From assembly GCA_964344035.1 (NCBI GenBank), contig CAYFLK010000002.1:1-64000 (forward strand): a DNA stretch of 64,000 nucleotides, written 5' to 3'. Below are positions 19,270-27,977 of the stretch, in pieces; positions within the stretch are counted from its first letter, which is position 1; each line of letters starts with the position of its first letter. Origin of the DNA: UBA1014 sp964344035. GTDB taxonomy: Bacteria; SAR324; NAC60-12. Position numbers and translations under genes: made by a program. The notes under the pieces were generated by a model. It worked only from the letters and a program-made list of their open reading frames with translations, had not been told where the DNA came from and searched no databases.

Positions 19270-21714
19270 ATGAACAGTTCGTCCGACAATCCGGTCGACG
19301 TCGAATCAAAAATACTCGACCATCCGGAGGAACCCGGTCCACAGGACAAATCGATCATCATCGCCAGTGACGTATTTCCGGAAACACTGCTGATTGTCCC
19401 TCTTTATGATCGTCCGCTTTTCCCGAAGATGATGCTGCCGGTGATTATCACCGACGAAGAACTGGAAAAACATCTGCTGAAAGAGATGAAATCCTCCCTC
19501 AAGTATCTCGGTCTTGTTTTTACACAACGGGATGAGGAATCCGAAAAAGCTGAAGAAGCCGAACAAATGTCGGGTGTCGGCGTGGTCGCCAGAATTGTAC
19601 AAGCGTCCAAGCAGTCCAACACGCCTCTGCAGATTGTAGTGCAGGTGATGGAACGTTTTGAAGTCGTCAATACATTTTCGGAGACTCCGCTGATTCAGGC
19701 CCGGGTGCGTTATTGGTACGATGCGGAACTGGAATCGGAAGAAGAACTGAAGGCATACTCCGTTTCAATCATTAACGCAATCAAGGAGCTAGTGCAGCTC
19801 AACCCGCTATTCAAGGAGGAACTCGGTCTGCTGATGGGGCGGGTCAATCTCAAGGAGCCAGGGACACTGGCTGATTTTTCCGCGTCAATGACCACTGCCT
19901 CCGGAATAGAACTGCAGGGAATCCTGGAGACACGGCAGGTGAAAAAACGCATTGAGAAAGCGCTGGTCCTCCTTAAGCATGAACTGGAAGTGGCCAAACT
20001 GCAGACGCGCATCAGTCAGCGCATTGAAGAAAGAATGTCCCAGCAGCAGCGTGAATTTTTCCTGCGGGAGCAACTCAAGGAAATTAAGAAAGAGCTGGGA
20101 CTGGCCAAGGAAGGCAAGGAATCGGAGGTGGAGAAATACCTGGCGCGCATCAAGAAACTGAAACTCAGCGACGAGGCCAGTGAGCGCATCGATGAAGAGC
20201 TGGAAAAACTGAAACTGCTGGAACCGGCGGCGCCGGAATACAACGTTTCGCGCGCCTACCTTGACTGGCTGACGATACTGCCCTGGGGTGTTTACAGCAA
20301 AGACCATTATGATCTTAAACGCGCCAAACGGATCCTTGACCGGGACCACTACGGACTCAAGGACGTCAAGGACCGGATCCTGGAATTGATTTCGGTCGGC
20401 ATCATCAACAACGATCTAGCCGGGACTATCGTCCTGCTAGTTGGCCCCCCGGGGACGGGTAAAACTTCAGTCGGACAGTCGATCGCCCGAGCCATCGGCA
20501 GGAAATTCTACCGGTTTTCCCTCGGGGGAATGCGAGACGAAGCGGAAATAAAGGGCCACCGCCGCACCTACATCGGCGCCCTTCCCGGTAAATTCATCAA
20601 TGCCATGAAAACCTGCAAGACGGCAAACCCGGTGATCATGCTCGATGAAATCGACAAGATCGGAGCCAGTTTCCAGGGGGACCCTGCTTCGGCTCTGCTG
20701 GAAGTGCTTGATCCTGAACAGAACAAGGATTTTCTTGACCACTACCTCGACATCCGTTTTGACCTCTCCAAGGTTCTTTTCATTTGTACCGCGAACCAGG
20801 TGGAAACCATCCCGGCGCCCTTGCTTGACCGTATGGAGCAGATCCGGCTTTCAGGGTACATACTCGAGGAAAAACTGGAAATCGCGCGTCGTCATCTGAT
20901 ACCCAAGCAGCTGAAACTGCATGGTCTTAAACGCCCCCAGTTGTCAATCACCAAGCCGGTGTTGCGTGAAATAATAGACGGATATGCACGGGAAGCAGGA
21001 GTGCGGGGACTGGAGAATAACATCAAGAAGATCCTCCGAAAATCCGCGCGCCGCATAGTTGAGGAGGAAACAGAGAAAGTGAGGATAAAAAAAACCGAGC
21101 TTCCTGAGTTCCTGGGGAGACGCATGTTTGCCGAAGAAACCCGTTATCGCAAACCGAAAGTCGGTGTGGTCACCGGGCTTGCATATACCTCGCTGGGTGG
21201 CGCCACCCTGCACATAGAAGCCACCGGGATTGAATCGAAAAATCCCGGTTTCAAACAAACCGGACAATTGGGGGACGTGATGGTGGAATCATCCGAAATT
21301 GCATATACCTACGTCCGTTCCAAATTAAGCGGTGACAAAGAATCCCGGGAATTTTACAGCCACCGCTTCATCCATCTGCACGTACCCGCCGGGGCCACGC
21401 CGAAGGACGGGCCTTCGGCGGGTATCACCATGGCCTGTGCACTTTACTCGCTTGCCCGCAGCCTCCCCATCAGCCCGAACCTGGCGATGACAGGGGAACT
21501 GACTTTGACCGGGCTGGTGATGCCGATCGGGGGAGTGAAGGAAAAAACCATTGCCGCCCGACGAGCGGGCATTACGCAACTTCTTTTTCCCGAGGAAAAC
21601 CGGAAGGATTTTGAGGAATTGGAGGAGAGCATCACCGGAGGCATCACTCCGTTCTTCGTGAAAACCTTTGACGAAGTGCTGTCAGTCGGGTTCCCTGCTC
21701 AAGGAGCCCGGTGA
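19270..21714 (+). CDS. lon: ATP-dependent protease Lon
   Basis: An 814-residue cytoplasmic AAA+ serine protease that degrades misfolded and regulatory proteins. It has the N-terminal LON domain (about residues 45-250), a coiled-coil linker, the Walker A GPPGTGKTS and Walker B VIMLDEIDK motifs, and the protease domain with PKDGPSAG (Ser716) and GGVKEKT (Lys759) forming the catalytic dyad. A TTG further upstream keeps the frame open, but the ATG at 19270 gives the usual family length. The gene ends 16 bases inside the convergent XdhC-family gene. The protein is longer than the common E. coli-size enzyme, mainly at the N-terminus. Confidence 0.96.
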   Translation: MNSSSDNPVDVESKILDHPEEPGPQDKSIIIASDVFPETLLIVPLYDRPLFPKMMLPVIITDEELEKHLLKEMKSSLKYLGLVFTQRDEESEKAEEAEQMSGVGVVARIVQASKQSNTPLQIVVQVMERFEVVNTFSETPLIQARVRYWYDAELESEEELKAYSVSIINAIKELVQLNPLFKEELGLLMGRVNLKEPGTLADFSASMTTASGIELQGILETRQVKKRIEKALVLLKHELEVAKLQTRISQRIEERMSQQQREFFLREQLKEIKKELGLAKEGKESEVEKYLARIKKLKLSDEASERIDEELEKLKLLEPAAPEYNVSRAYLDWLTILPWGVYSKDHYDLKRAKRILDRDHYGLKDVKDRILELISVGIINNDLAGTIVLLVGPPGTGKTSVGQSIARAIGRKFYRFSLGGMRDEAEIKGHRRTYIGALPGKFINAMKTCKTANPVIMLDEIDKIGASFQGDPASALLEVLDPEQNKDFLDHYLDIRFDLSKVLFICTANQVETIPAPLLDRMEQIRLSGYILEEKLEIARRHLIPKQLKLHGLKRPQLSITKPVLREIIDGYAREAGVRGLENNIKKILRKSARRIVEEETEKVRIKKTELPEFLGRRMFAEETRYRKPKVGVVTGLAYTSLGGATLHIEATGIESKNPGFKQTGQLGDVMVESSEIAYTYVRSKLSGDKESREFYSHRFIHLHVPAGATPKDGPSAGITMACALYSLARSLPISPNLAMTGELTLTGLVMPIGGVKEKTIAARRAGITQLLFPEENRKDFEELEESITGGITPFFVKTFDEVLSVGFPAQGAR

Positions 21715-22751
21715 TCACGTTTGCGTTTTGCCTCAGTCACTTCGGCAATCATGCTCAGGGCAATTTCCGCCGCGGTTTTTGCACGGATGTCCAACCCTGC
21801 CGGACCCTTGATCCGGTCGATTTTACACTCTGAAAACCCGGCCTCCCGGAGCCGGACACAGCGTTTACCGTGTGTTTTTCTGCTGCCGAGTGCGCCGATA
21901 TAGGGTATATCTTTGCTGAGCAGGATTTTCAGTGCCGGATCGTCTATTTTGGGATCATGGGTGAGCAGGAGCGCGTAAGTGTCTTCATGAAGAGGCCAAT
22001 CCGCCAATACATCCTGGGGCCATTTGGGGATTAAATGATCCGGTTTAACCGGAAACCGGTCAGGATTGGCGAACACCTTCCTCGGATCTATCACAACCGA
22101 CTGAAAATCAAGGATTTTTGCAAACATGACAAGAGGGATGCAAATGTGTGCGGCGCCGACGATCAGCAGTTGATCCTGACGCGGAAAGACCTGGATGAAG
22201 ACTTCCTCCCCGTCAATTTCCACCACCCTGCTTTGACGATCCCGGCAGGTATCTTCCGCAAGCATAACTGCTGGATGCTGAAGGCTCCCCCAGTCGCCCA
22301 GCGTTTTTGTTCCGGGCATGACCAGCAAGGGGGGCTCTCCGCCTGCGTTTAACCTGGTTAGCAGCGCGGCCGGTTCATTTTTCCGCAACGCGTCCCGCAG
22401 GCTAGTCCAAACTTGGCGGGTTTCCATGTTCTCTGAAAACGCCCAGTGTTTTTCCACCATTACCGTGACTTCTCCTCCACAAGACAAACCCACTGAAAGC
22501 GCCAGTTCATCTTCCACCCCGTATGTCAGTTTACGCGGCTTACCCGAATCCAGCACATCCAGGGCTTCTTCGATCACCGCGGCTTCAATGCATCCTCCGC
22601 TGACGGATCCGGCAACTTCCATGTTCGGTCCGATGATCATCCCCGCTCCCGCGGAACGTGGTGCGGATTTCCAGGTCTGAACTACCCTTGCCACCGCGAA
22701 TGGAGTGCCTGCTTCAGTCCATTCCAGCAGTTCCTGCCATATGTCTTTCAT
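21699..22751 (-). CDS. XdhC/CoxI family protein (molybdenum cofactor insertion)
   Basis: A 350-residue member of the XdhC/CoxI family. Members bind molybdenum cofactor and help its sulfuration and insertion into xanthine dehydrogenase or CO dehydrogenase type enzymes. The N-terminal block has TWKSAPRSAG and GSVSGGCIEAAVIEEA; the middle has LSCGGEVTVMVE with a conserved Cys; the C-terminal Rossmann-like half has LLIVGAAHICIPL and ends with GxKTHGKR and GLDIRAKTAAEIALSMIAE. No molybdoenzyme gene lies in the window, so its partner is unknown. Its stop overlaps the end of lon, so the two genes are convergent. Confidence 0.88.
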   Translation of the reverse strand: MKDIWQELLEWTEAGTPFAVARVVQTWKSAPRSAGAGMIIGPNMEVAGSVSGGCIEAAVIEEALDVLDSGKPRKLTYGVEDELALSVGLSCGGEVTVMVEKHWAFSENMETRQVWTSLRDALRKNEPAALLTRLNAGGEPPLLVMPGTKTLGDWGSLQHPAVMLAEDTCRDRQSRVVEIDGEEVFIQVFPRQDQLLIVGAAHICIPLVMFAKILDFQSVVIDPRKVFANPDRFPVKPDHLIPKWPQDVLADWPLHEDTYALLLTHDPKIDDPALKILLSKDIPYIGALGSRKTHGKRCVRLREAGFSECKIDRIKGPAGLDIRAKTAAEIALSMIAEVTEAKRKRDHRAP

Positions 22752-22941
22752 GACTCACTGTCTAGCATAATTCAAAATCATCTTGGACACTCACATCTCC
22801 TGAAAGGAAGCATGTCAGTGCCTGAAAGAAACTGTTCCACGGAACCGTGCCAATCCATTATTCACATTTCAAACATTAAGGCAACTCCTGCAAATAAATT
22901 TCAAATGAAATCAGCTTACCCTGTAAATTTTGTGTTGTAAA

Positions 22942-22958
22942 ATACCTCTGGGGGGTAT
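22942..22958. promoter_or_regulatory. CsoR-like operator ATACC-N7-GGTAT
   Basis: The 17-bp element ATACCTCTGGGGGGTAT has arms ATACC/GGTAT around a G-rich centre, the layout of CsoR-type copper-sensor operators (as I remember for the Bacillus subtilis copZA promoter). It lies 40-56 bases upstream of the ATG at 22998, next to a TATAGATTATAGT stretch that could be a -10 region. A second element with the same arms and spacing is at 38474-38490. No csoR-like gene is in the window. Confidence 0.45.
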
Positions 22959-22997
22959 AGATTATAGTACCATCCTGTGAAACTGAGGAGTCTCTCG

Positions 22998-23330
22998 ATG
23001 CAAAAGAAACTACTGACCCTATCGTTGTTACTGGCAATTTTCTCGGGTTACGCGTTCTGCAAAACTGACCAGACAGCAAAACAAACAGTTCCAGAAGACC
23101 TTGGTCAGAGTCACTCAGTCTGCATGAACAACTTGTTGGGATTTTCTTTTGAAAGTGAACTGACAACAATTCCTGCAAGATACAACCTTCCGAAGGACCA
23201 CCAATCAGGTACACTGCAGGTTACTGTTTCATCCCCCTTTTTTCCTATCCTGCCTTTTTTCAACATCCACATAATCAGAACTCATTCCTACTTATCCCTC
23301 TTCCTATTGCATCAGAGATTCCTGGTTTGA
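22998..23330 (+). CDS. Small secreted protein, possibly decayed
   Basis: A 110-residue reading frame with a clear N-terminal signal peptide (QKKLLTLSLLLAIFSGYAF). A good ribosome site (TGAGGAG) lies ahead of the ATG, and the CsoR-like operator is upstream. After about residue 75 the sequence turns into a hydrophobic, aromatic run that does not look like a natural domain end, so a frameshift or truncation is possible. I do not recognise the family. The cytochrome-like frame begins about 45 bases later. Confidence 0.4.
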   Translation: MQKKLLTLSLLLAIFSGYAFCKTDQTAKQTVPEDLGQSHSVCMNNLLGFSFESELTTIPARYNLPKDHQSGTLQVTVSSPFFPILPFFNIHIIRTHSYLSLFLLHQRFLV

Positions 23331-23375
23331 AATCCGCTATTCCCACCCTTTGAGGATTGCCCTTTCCCGAATCTA

Positions 23376-23852
23376 TTGGGAAAGGTATTTGTATTTCAAA
23401 ACAACGTACATCCAAAATATTTGCATACATTACAATTGTCCTGGAAAAAACCGTTTTGGCTTTGGGGAGGATTGGGACTTGCCCTCATCACCGGACTTGC
23501 CGCTTATCTTGTTCACATCATCATCAAAAATGAGAACCATGCGTACTTCTCTGAACAAATTGCTAAAGGTGAATGGGTTTATGTGCAAAATTTCGCAAAA
23601 TGTCATGGATTATATGCTGAGGGTCTGTACCCCAAACTTCCCGGAGGCGGTAAAAACGCAAGAGGTTCCATTATTGCTCCAGCTTTGAATGGGAGTGGGC
23701 ATACTGGGGAACACCCGGAGTCAATCCTGTTCAAGAGAATCAGAAACGGTTCAATTGAAGAGGATACGATGATGCATGGATTTGACAGAATACTAACAGA
23801 TAAGGAAATCCTTAACGTAATCCATTATCTCCGCTCACTTTGGCAGAAATAG
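23376..23852 (+). CDS. Membrane-anchored cytochrome c with FAKCH heme site
   Basis: A frame of about 158 residues with a transmembrane anchor (WLWGGLGLALITGLAAYLV) and a class I cytochrome c domain: GEWVYVQNFAKCHG, PxLxGGGKNARG, a TMMHGF segment that may give the Met ligand, and a C-terminal LTDKEILNVIHYLRSLW helix. The heme motif is FAKCH (bases 23592-23606) instead of CxxCH, so only one thioether bond could form. The change from TGC to TTC is one base. There is no ATG at the 5' end; TTG at 23376 or a later TTG must start it, unless the gene is broken upstream. Function could be electron transfer in a copper or redox island. Confidence 0.55.
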   Translation: MGKVFVFQNNVHPKYLHTLQLSWKKPFWLWGGLGLALITGLAAYLVHIIIKNENHAYFSEQIAKGEWVYVQNFAKCHGLYAEGLYPKLPGGGKNARGSIIAPALNGSGHTGEHPESILFKRIRNGSIEEDTMMHGFDRILTDKEILNVIHYLRSLWQK

Positions 23853-23889
23853 GTGCTTAACCCTCACAACTCTATGCCGGAAGGGAAAC

Positions 23890-24390
23890 ATGCTTTTAAA
23901 TGGATCTGCCGATGGAAAAAGCTATTTTCCAGGAGATACTGGAACAAACAAATTATCTGCATTTGCAGCCAGAAGCTTAGTGTTGGACCAATTTTCACGA
24001 GTTATGGAAAAATATAATATTTCTCAAAAGAATAACTTCAAACCAATCATGTTGTATTTTACGGTGCTGATTGGGATATCCATTTTGGTTGGTGCTGTAT
24101 GCAAAACAGAATATTCGGCCCCAGAATATTTAACAATTTCCAAGCCAATACCTATAACCGGCAAGGATTTTCTTAGGAATCACGTTAAAGACAAATTTTG
24201 TGAACAAGAAAGAATCCTTGTAACAAGGAAATGCTTTACTGTATCACAATCAAGTCAATACTTTGCGAAGAGATCTACTTTATTCATAGAGCATCTTATT
24301 GAAATCAAGAATTATAAGAATTCCTTCAAAAAATTATCCCCAAATCTCCTAACTTCTTTACACGCAAAAAACGTTCTACAGTTAATTTAG
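23890..24390 (+). CDS. AT-rich hypothetical membrane protein, doubtful
   Basis: A frame of up to 166 residues. An internal ATG at residue 39 (base 24004) starts a version with one hydrophobic segment (IMLYFTVLIGISILVGAV) followed by a polar, Cys-containing tail. The downstream half is lysine- and serine-rich without recognisable motifs. It lies in the AT-rich island between the cytochrome and a small hypothetical gene. It may be a remnant of a redox protein or simply a chance frame. Confidence 0.3.
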   Translation: MLLNGSADGKSYFPGDTGTNKLSAFAARSLVLDQFSRVMEKYNISQKNNFKPIMLYFTVLIGISILVGAVCKTEYSAPEYLTISKPIPITGKDFLRNHVKDKFCEQERILVTRKCFTVSQSSQYFAKRSTLFIEHLIEIKNYKNSFKKLSPNLLTSLHAKNVLQLI

Positions 24391-24456
24391 AAAATATCTT
24401 TTTTCATGCGATTCATATTTTGATTTATTTATTCATATTTTAATGTAAAAGGAATT

Positions 24457-24696
24457 ATGGCAAAAACACGTTTCTTCATTGACAATCAGCCAAAAATAAC
24501 CCACCAGATTGTAGAAAATGCTACAGACAATTATTTAAAGCAAGGAGGTAACATAGAACAGCTTCAACCACTTGATTTCACGGGAATGCCTCTCTATCCA
24601 AATATCCTGGAATTGGATTGGAATATAAATTGGGATGAACCAGAGGGGTCCTTGATGTTGTGGGTGGAGAGGCTGTGTGATACACAAAAATCTTAA
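24457..24696 (+). CDS. Small hypothetical protein (79 aa)
   Basis: A short soluble protein with a good ribosome site (AAAGGAATT) ahead of the ATG. It is rich in Asn, Gln and Trp, with the segments TDNYLKQGGNIEQLQPLDF and LELDWNINWDEPEGSLMLW. It has no membrane segment, cysteine pair or motif that I recognise. It lies in the AT-rich island upstream of the DsbA-like gene, separated by 422 bases. Confidence 0.4.
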   Translation: MAKTRFFIDNQPKITHQIVENATDNYLKQGGNIEQLQPLDFTGMPLYPNILELDWNINWDEPEGSLMLWVERLCDTQKS

Positions 24697-25118
24697 AATG
24701 ATTCATCATAATAATAACAAGAACTAGTCACACAGTGATTGCCATGATGTTTCATCGATACAATTTGATGCAATCAAGGCATGAGGAATAAGCTTGTCTA
24801 TTCGAATGCGTTTTGCATTAGATTTTGGATGTGATGTTGGTTTCAGGACCTTATGTATTTTATTAGCGGGAATCTATCCTGCCAAATGCATTACAGGGAG
24901 AACAGCTGATTGAATAATACGTGATTACAAGTGTAAGTGTTTCCTTTGACATCAAATCAGGACATCATGGCAAGTCCATGCGGATTCTCACTTTCCAGTA
25001 AATAGTGAATTTCAAAGCGAACTTTCGGGAGAACAGAGAACTATCACAAATACCACACACTCAGGTGGTACAATCATAAAAGCTCAGTAAAACGAAAAAC
25101 TCCAAAGGAAAACAGCAT
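24697..25118. other. AT-rich intergenic region (422 bp)
   Basis: No coding frame that I trust and no RNA gene. It contains short hairpin-like words (AATGC-GTTTT-GCATT near 24805) but no strong terminator. It probably holds the promoter for the DsbA-like gene. Low GC here is continuous with the neighbouring island genes. Confidence 0.4.
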
Positions 25119-25910
25119 ATGGATAAAAAATACAAATTTCACATTTCATTCGTCCTCATCATTATGTTTTCACTGATTCTGGCAGGTCTTGTGGTGTTGA
25201 GTGTTGAAGGGGGTAAAGTACTGCGTCAAAGCAAAACTCTGGCTGACGCTCATAATGATCAGTATCTGGAACAGAAAATTGAAGACGGGATTTTGAAATT
25301 TATTCGCAAACAGAGGGAAACCCAGAGACGGATTAATAAGAAGAATGTTGAGAAAGTACGTAGAGTCTCCCCTGGAAGGGATCACATCTATGGGAATCCC
25401 GGGGCAAAAATATCACTCATTGAATATTCAGATTTTGAATGTCCTTTTTGCAAGAGGTTTCATCCAACAGCAAAAAGGATAGTCAAGGTATATGCAGGGC
25501 AGGTCAATTGGGTTTATCGCCATTTCCCCCTAGGATTCCATAATCCAGGAGCACAAAAGGAAGCGGAAGCCTCTGAATGCGCAAATGAGTTAGGAGGAAA
25601 TGACGCATTCTGGAAATATACCGACTTGATCTATGCACGTACCAGATCAAATGGCCGGGGTTTTCCTTTGGATAAGCTTACCCCGCTTGCGGTAGAAATT
25701 GGGTTGGATAAAACTCAATTTAAGCGCTGTATTGAAAGTGAAAAATATAAGGAGAGAGTGCTTTCAGATTATCACGAAGGTACGAGCATCGGAATCACTG
25801 GAACTCCCGGCAATATATTGCTCAATAACCAGACGGGATCAGTGGTGTTAAAATCAGGCGCGTATCCTTTTAATGAATTTGCATCAGTCATTGAAGAATG
25901 GCTTAGATAA
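25119..25910 (+). CDS. DsbA/DsbG-like thioredoxin-fold oxidoreductase
   Basis: A 263-residue protein anchored by one N-terminal transmembrane helix (about residues 9-30). A charged helical linker (about 40-80) precedes a thioredoxin fold with SDFECPFCKRFHP, which places the active-site pair at Cys108 and Cys111, and the cis-proline loop GITGTPGNILL (about residue 228). The insert between them is the helical domain of the DsbA-like 'thioredoxin_4' family. Its likely job is disulfide formation or isomerisation in the periplasm. The next gene starts 11 bases later and encodes a membrane protein with CPTC, a plausible redox partner. Confidence 0.85.
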   Translation: MDKKYKFHISFVLIIMFSLILAGLVVLSVEGGKVLRQSKTLADAHNDQYLEQKIEDGILKFIRKQRETQRRINKKNVEKVRRVSPGRDHIYGNPGAKISLIEYSDFECPFCKRFHPTAKRIVKVYAGQVNWVYRHFPLGFHNPGAQKEAEASECANELGGNDAFWKYTDLIYARTRSNGRGFPLDKLTPLAVEIGLDKTQFKRCIESEKYKERVLSDYHEGTSIGITGTPGNILLNNQTGSVVLKSGAYPFNEFASVIEEWLR

Positions 25911-25921
25911 TTAATTGCACA

Positions 25922-26365
25922 ATGAGTGTGTTTACAAATATAAAATTAAAGGAGTGGTTCAGCTCCATTATCATAGCATCAGCAGTTTTTCTGATGCTGG
26001 GAACAATGACTGCTTTATGGGAAAACCCATTTTTTATTAGGATGACAAAGATTTCATTCTGGGATTATATGCTGCTGGGATTAGAATCAATACTGATTGG
26101 TCTTTTTATGGGAACTCGAGCATCATCCTGTGCAATAAAAAAAGCTGGAATCGGAGGTGTTTTTGGATTCCTTGGATTTGCCTGTCCTACCTGTAACAAG
26201 ATTCTTATGCTAGTTTTCGGTTCAAGTTTGCTGATATCATATTTCGAGCCTGTTCGGTATTTGGTCGGCATTATTGGGATTTCTTTGTTTTCTTATGCTT
26301 TGTACCAGAAAATGTCTCTGCGATTGTCAACCTATTCATCAACACTCATCAACCCCAGACTATAA
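25922..26365 (+). CDS. Small membrane protein with intramembrane CPTC motif
   Basis: A 147-residue protein with about four hydrophobic segments (about residues 14-32, 48-64, 78-104 and 112-127). A GFACPTCNKILML motif sits in the third, giving Cys88 and Cys91; another Cys is at position 70. Such a pair in a membrane segment is what quinone- or thiol-coupled redox carriers use. I recall similar small proteins beside DsbA-like genes but cannot name the family. Tight spacing with the DsbA-like gene supports a shared job as the electron acceptor or donor for it. MerT-like metal transport is an alternative. Confidence 0.65.
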   Translation: MSVFTNIKLKEWFSSIIIASAVFLMLGTMTALWENPFFIRMTKISFWDYMLLGLESILIGLFMGTRASSCAIKKAGIGGVFGFLGFACPTCNKILMLVFGSSLLISYFEPVRYLVGIIGISLFSYALYQKMSLRLSTYSSTLINPRL

Positions 26366-26837
26366 AACGAGAAGTTATCAAACCTGTCCGGGGCGTTTTG
26401 GGGGGAGTGCTGGCTTGTATCATTTTCGCCGGCTTCACCTGTATCTGATTGAGGATTCAAACAAATCACGGAGAGTTTATTGGCGCCCGGCTGCCCAGTG
26501 TTCCTACGCATAACGCACGGTGAAAGGATGCCTGGTCAGCGGCTCGCATGTATAGGTGAAGACTCCGACCTGGTTCATCTCCGGTACGCCAGTGCAACGG
26601 TAAACAACTGCTTGGCCTGTCACTTGGTTTTTAACAGGGGTTCTTCTTGGTTTTTCTCCCTCGAAGGGCAGCAATGCCCTTTCAAACGGTTCGCAACTTG
26701 TCATCCCTCCTGCGTCATGGTAAACGTAATTCATTGAAAACTTACGGACGTTTCCTCCTCTTCCTCACCATTTTGCTTAAATGGCTGCCGGGGCTTTTAA
26801 AGCAGATCACATTGTGGCGGGGGTTTTCTAAACCGCT
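26366..26837. other. Intergenic region around a doubtful small minus-strand ORF
   Basis: This 472-bp stretch marks the right edge of the AT-rich island, and GC rises again within it. Apart from the small frame at 26504-26734 on the minus strand, I see no RNA gene, repeat or recognised operator. The right end must carry the promoter of the REC-histidine kinase gene. Confidence 0.4.
26504..26734 (-). CDS. Small hypothetical protein, uncertain
   Basis: A 76-residue frame divergent from the REC-histidine kinase gene. It has three cysteines and strand-like segments (QAVVYRCTG, VGVFTYTCEPL, HPFTVRYA) that read more like protein than noise. It has no signal peptide and no family I recognise. It could be a complete small protein or the C-terminal fragment of a lost gene. 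Confidence 0.3.
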   Translation of the reverse strand: MNYVYHDAGGMTSCEPFERALLPFEGEKPRRTPVKNQVTGQAVVYRCTGVPEMNQVGVFTYTCEPLTRHPFTVRYA

Positions 26838-27962
26838 ATGCCTACCCATGACCGCATCCTGATTGTTGATGATCAGGAAAACAACCGGCTGGTTCTCGAG
26901 GATTACCTGAGAAAACTGCGATGTGAATTTCACGGGGTCTGTTCCGGAGAGGAAGCGCTGAAACTGCTGCGCGTGTGGAAACCAGACTGCATATTGATGG
27001 ACATAATGATGCCTGGAATGGACGGGGTCGAAACCACAGTGCGGATCAAGGAAATGAAAGAATACGAGGACGTTCCGGTGTTGATGGTGACTGCACGAGA
27101 CGAAGCATCATCCCTGCAGAACGCGTTTGACGCAGGCGCCGTTGATTATCTGGTCAAACCGGTGGACCCGGTCGCGGTTGAGGTCAGGGTCCGTTCCGCC
27201 CTGAGAACTAGGCATGCGTTTGAACAAATCCGTGAACTGAACCGTGATTTGCTCGCGCAGAAACAGGAATTGAGCAACTTCACTCACATGGTCAGCCATG
27301 ATTTGAAATCACCGGTGGTCGGTGCGGCCAGTCTCTTCAACTTTTTCATTTACCGCCTCAAAGATGAATATCCAGGGGTTTGGGAGGATGAGGGCATGCG
27401 CGAAATGCTGGACCGCATCCCGAACACCTTCACCAAAATGCTCAGTTTCGTGAACACGATGCTGGATTATGCAGAAGCTGGACGGGTGATCGGTGAACTG
27501 GAATGGGTTTCGATGGCAAAAGTGGTATCGGCGGTGATTCAGAATTTTGAGTATGCAGAACAGGAAGACATGGTGTGTTTTGCAAAGAAAGGAGAAATGC
27601 CTGAAATCTGGTGCGACCCGCTGCGTATTGTCCAAGTCTGGCAAAACCTGATTGCCAACGCTATCAAATACCGGGGCGACCGAAACCCCGTTTACATTGA
27701 ACTGGGCGGCAGAGTTGAGGATAATGCCTGGAGGTTCTGGGTGCGTGACAATGGTCCGGGCATCGATCCCAAAGATCATCAACACATTTTCCAGCCCTTT
27801 GTAAGGGTTGACGAAGACACCGAGGGCAGCGGCATCGGGCTTGCCACCGTTGAACGGATTATTCACGCGCATGGCGGTAGGGTAATGGTGGATCCAAACA
27901 TCAGTGACGGCGCATGCCTGGTTTTTGAACTGCCCAAATCAGCCGCACCGCAAGCGGCTTAA
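26838..27962 (+). CDS. Response regulator-histidine kinase hybrid (REC-HisKA-HATPase)
   Basis: A 374-residue soluble two-component protein in the reversed order, receiver first. The receiver (residues 5-120) has the acidic pair at 11-12, phospho-acceptor Asp55 (ILMDIMMPGMDG), Thr85 and Lys107. The kinase part has the H-box SHDLKSP (His154), an N-box QNLIANAIKYRG, G1 DNGPGID and G2 GSGIGLATV. It has no sensor or membrane segment, so input comes through the receiver from another kinase or a phosphorelay. It is followed 15 bases later by an amidase gene, possibly in the same transcript, though no functional link is obvious. Confidence 0.92.
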   Translation: MPTHDRILIVDDQENNRLVLEDYLRKLRCEFHGVCSGEEALKLLRVWKPDCILMDIMMPGMDGVETTVRIKEMKEYEDVPVLMVTARDEASSLQNAFDAGAVDYLVKPVDPVAVEVRVRSALRTRHAFEQIRELNRDLLAQKQELSNFTHMVSHDLKSPVVGAASLFNFFIYRLKDEYPGVWEDEGMREMLDRIPNTFTKMLSFVNTMLDYAEAGRVIGELEWVSMAKVVSAVIQNFEYAEQEDMVCFAKKGEMPEIWCDPLRIVQVWQNLIANAIKYRGDRNPVYIELGGRVEDNAWRFWVRDNGPGIDPKDHQHIFQPFVRVDEDTEGSGIGLATVERIIHAHGGRVMVDPNISDGACLVFELPKSAAPQAA

Positions 27963-27977
27963 TGAATTGAAATATTA

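Noticed and set aside
22876..23214. Minus-strand 112-codon frame opposite the small secreted gene
   Set aside because: Its composition is unlike a protein, and it runs across the putative operator and promoter. The plus-strand frame has a signal peptide and ribosome site.
22942..26365. A complete copper-resistance operon
   Set aside because: No copper ATPase, multicopper oxidase, CopZ or CsoR gene is present. Only operator-like sites and generic redox genes are seen.
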